Notes under the pieces: model-generated
Database searches by the model: none
What the model saw: only the letters and a program-made list of their open reading frames with translations
Told to the model about the DNA's origin: nothing
Translations under genes and position numbers: made by a program
Shown: piece by piece, positions 63,785-64,000 of the stretch
Layout: each line of letters begins with the position of its first letter
Numbering within the stretch: position 1 is the first letter of the stretch
From: Balneolaceae bacterium
Lineage (GTDB): Bacteria; Bacteroidota; Rhodothermia; Balneolales; Balneolaceae
Direction of reading: 5' to 3'
Assembly: GCA_018401935.1 (NCBI GenBank)
Contig: JAGYJQ010000009.1
Span: 39,857-103,856, forward strand
Length of the DNA: 64,000 nucleotides

Positions 63785-64000
63785 TGACCTCCTCCCAAAA
63801 AACTGAGCCATCCTAAAATAGAGTTTTCGGGCGATTGTGCTACATTAACGTAAACGAAACAATTGCCATGAAACGATCAAAATACACCGAATCTCAAGTG
63901 GTCTTTGCCATAAAGCAAGCTGAGACTGGAACCCCGGTTGCAGAAGTCTGCCGGAAGATGGGTATCAGCGAGGCCACTTTTTATAATTGGAAGAAAAAAT
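63785..64000 (+). mobile_element. IS3-family element (IS407-like), left end, cut by window edge
   Basis: The element begins TGACCTCCTCCCAAAAAACT, typical of IS3-family (IS407 group) terminal repeats, and carries the first transposase gene. It lies within the hsdR 5' fragment. The right end and target duplication are outside the window. Confidence 0.7.
63868..64000 (+). CDS. IS3-family transposase OrfA (partial, 3' end outside window)
   Basis: 44 visible residues: MKRSKYTESQVVFAIKQAE, then GTPVAEVCRKMGISEATFYN and WKKK, the standard OrfA helix-turn-helix of IS3/IS407 elements, which binds the element ends. OrfB, translated by frameshift in this family, would follow outside the window. Confidence 0.9.
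   Translation, partial: MKRSKYTESQVVFAIKQAETGTPVAEVCRKMGISEATFYNWKKK

Noticed and set aside
1..64000. CRISPR arrays and rRNA genes
   Set aside because: No regularly spaced 25-40 bp repeats with unique spacers and no rRNA-like sequence were seen in the window.

Overview
The window reads as chromosomal DNA of a member of the Balneolaeota/Rhodothermaeota branch of the Bacteroidota (FCB) group. The support is indirect. Two secreted proteins end in the 'YPNYPNPFNPTT' type of C-terminal sorting domain common in that branch. The tRNA promoter has the Bacteroidota -33/-7 form (TTG-N21-TAnnTTTG). Several families are typical of that group: the secreted 'asparagine synthetase B-like' family, DUF3098, DUF4212 plus a VC_2705-type SSS symporter, DUF5683-like, CcmC-D-E-F, and phosphate-type porins. 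No rRNA gene is present to confirm the assignment. Base composition looks moderate (low to mid 40s % GC by eye, not computed).

Layout. 1-8.9 kb (+): a redox-dead thioredoxin-fold protein (cut by the left edge), tpiA, purD, a secreted beta-propeller, a LuxE-like/LuxC-like acyl-reduction pair, leuS. 8.9-14.9 kb (-): gltA, mazG, a secreted protein of the misnamed 'asparagine synthetase B' family, a TPR protein, maf. 15.1-18.5 kb (+): DUF3098 and DUF92 membrane proteins, a dicarboxylate symporter, an aldo/keto reductase. 18.5-27.1 kb: a vitamin B12 block. A cobalamin riboswitch precedes a TonB-dependent receptor broken by frameshifts and a BtuG-like propeller with a sorting domain; then comes an AT-rich intergenic region with a phased DnaA-box cluster, then the B12-dependent ribonucleotide reductase nrdJ. 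27-34 kb: a sorted polysaccharide-deacetylase-like protein (-), a DUF4212/SSS symporter pair (+), thioredoxin (-), DUF779 plus aldehyde dehydrogenase (-) with a divergent AraC regulator. 34-43 kb (-): S41 protease, hslU, hslV, rng, murA, a biotin carrier, small proteins. 43-46.5 kb (+): ArsC/Spx-like, DUF3108, dut, an MFS transporter. 46.7-51.2 kb (+): four unrecognised envelope proteins. 51.3-56.9 kb (+): cytochrome c maturation ccmC-D-E-F (CXXXY-type CcmE), a DUF5683-like protein, truA. 57-61 kb: a FecA-like receptor (+), a porin and its ArsR regulator (-). 61.3-64 kb: tRNA-Asn, then an island with decayed reading frames, a hipB-hipA toxin-antitoxin pair placed at the 5' end of a type I restriction gene (hsdR), and an IS3-family element running off the right edge.

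How parts fit together. The B12 riboswitch, receptor, BtuG-like protein and NrdJ suggest a cell that needs imported or salvaged cobalamin for DNA precursor synthesis. Dut and Maf clean the nucleotide pool, and MazG may do so too. HslUV and the S41 protease handle protein turnover. The AraC/ALDH/DUF779 set looks like an inducible aldehyde-detoxification unit. The ccm operon builds c-type cytochromes by a variant of System I.

Most notable for follow-up: (1) the DnaA-box cluster at 23073-23275 (two perfect boxes, two one-mismatch boxes, three of them 10 bp apart) beside about 80 bp of nearly pure A/T, a candidate replication origin or DnaA-controlled nrd promoter; (2) the hipBA cassette bracketed by a 43-bp duplication of the hsdR start next to tRNA-Asn; (3) the BtuG-like protein that appears to be anchored by a sorting domain instead of a lipid; (4) repeated in-frame micro-expansions in four unrelated genes. 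All assignments are from reading the sequence and remembered family motifs; no database search was run.
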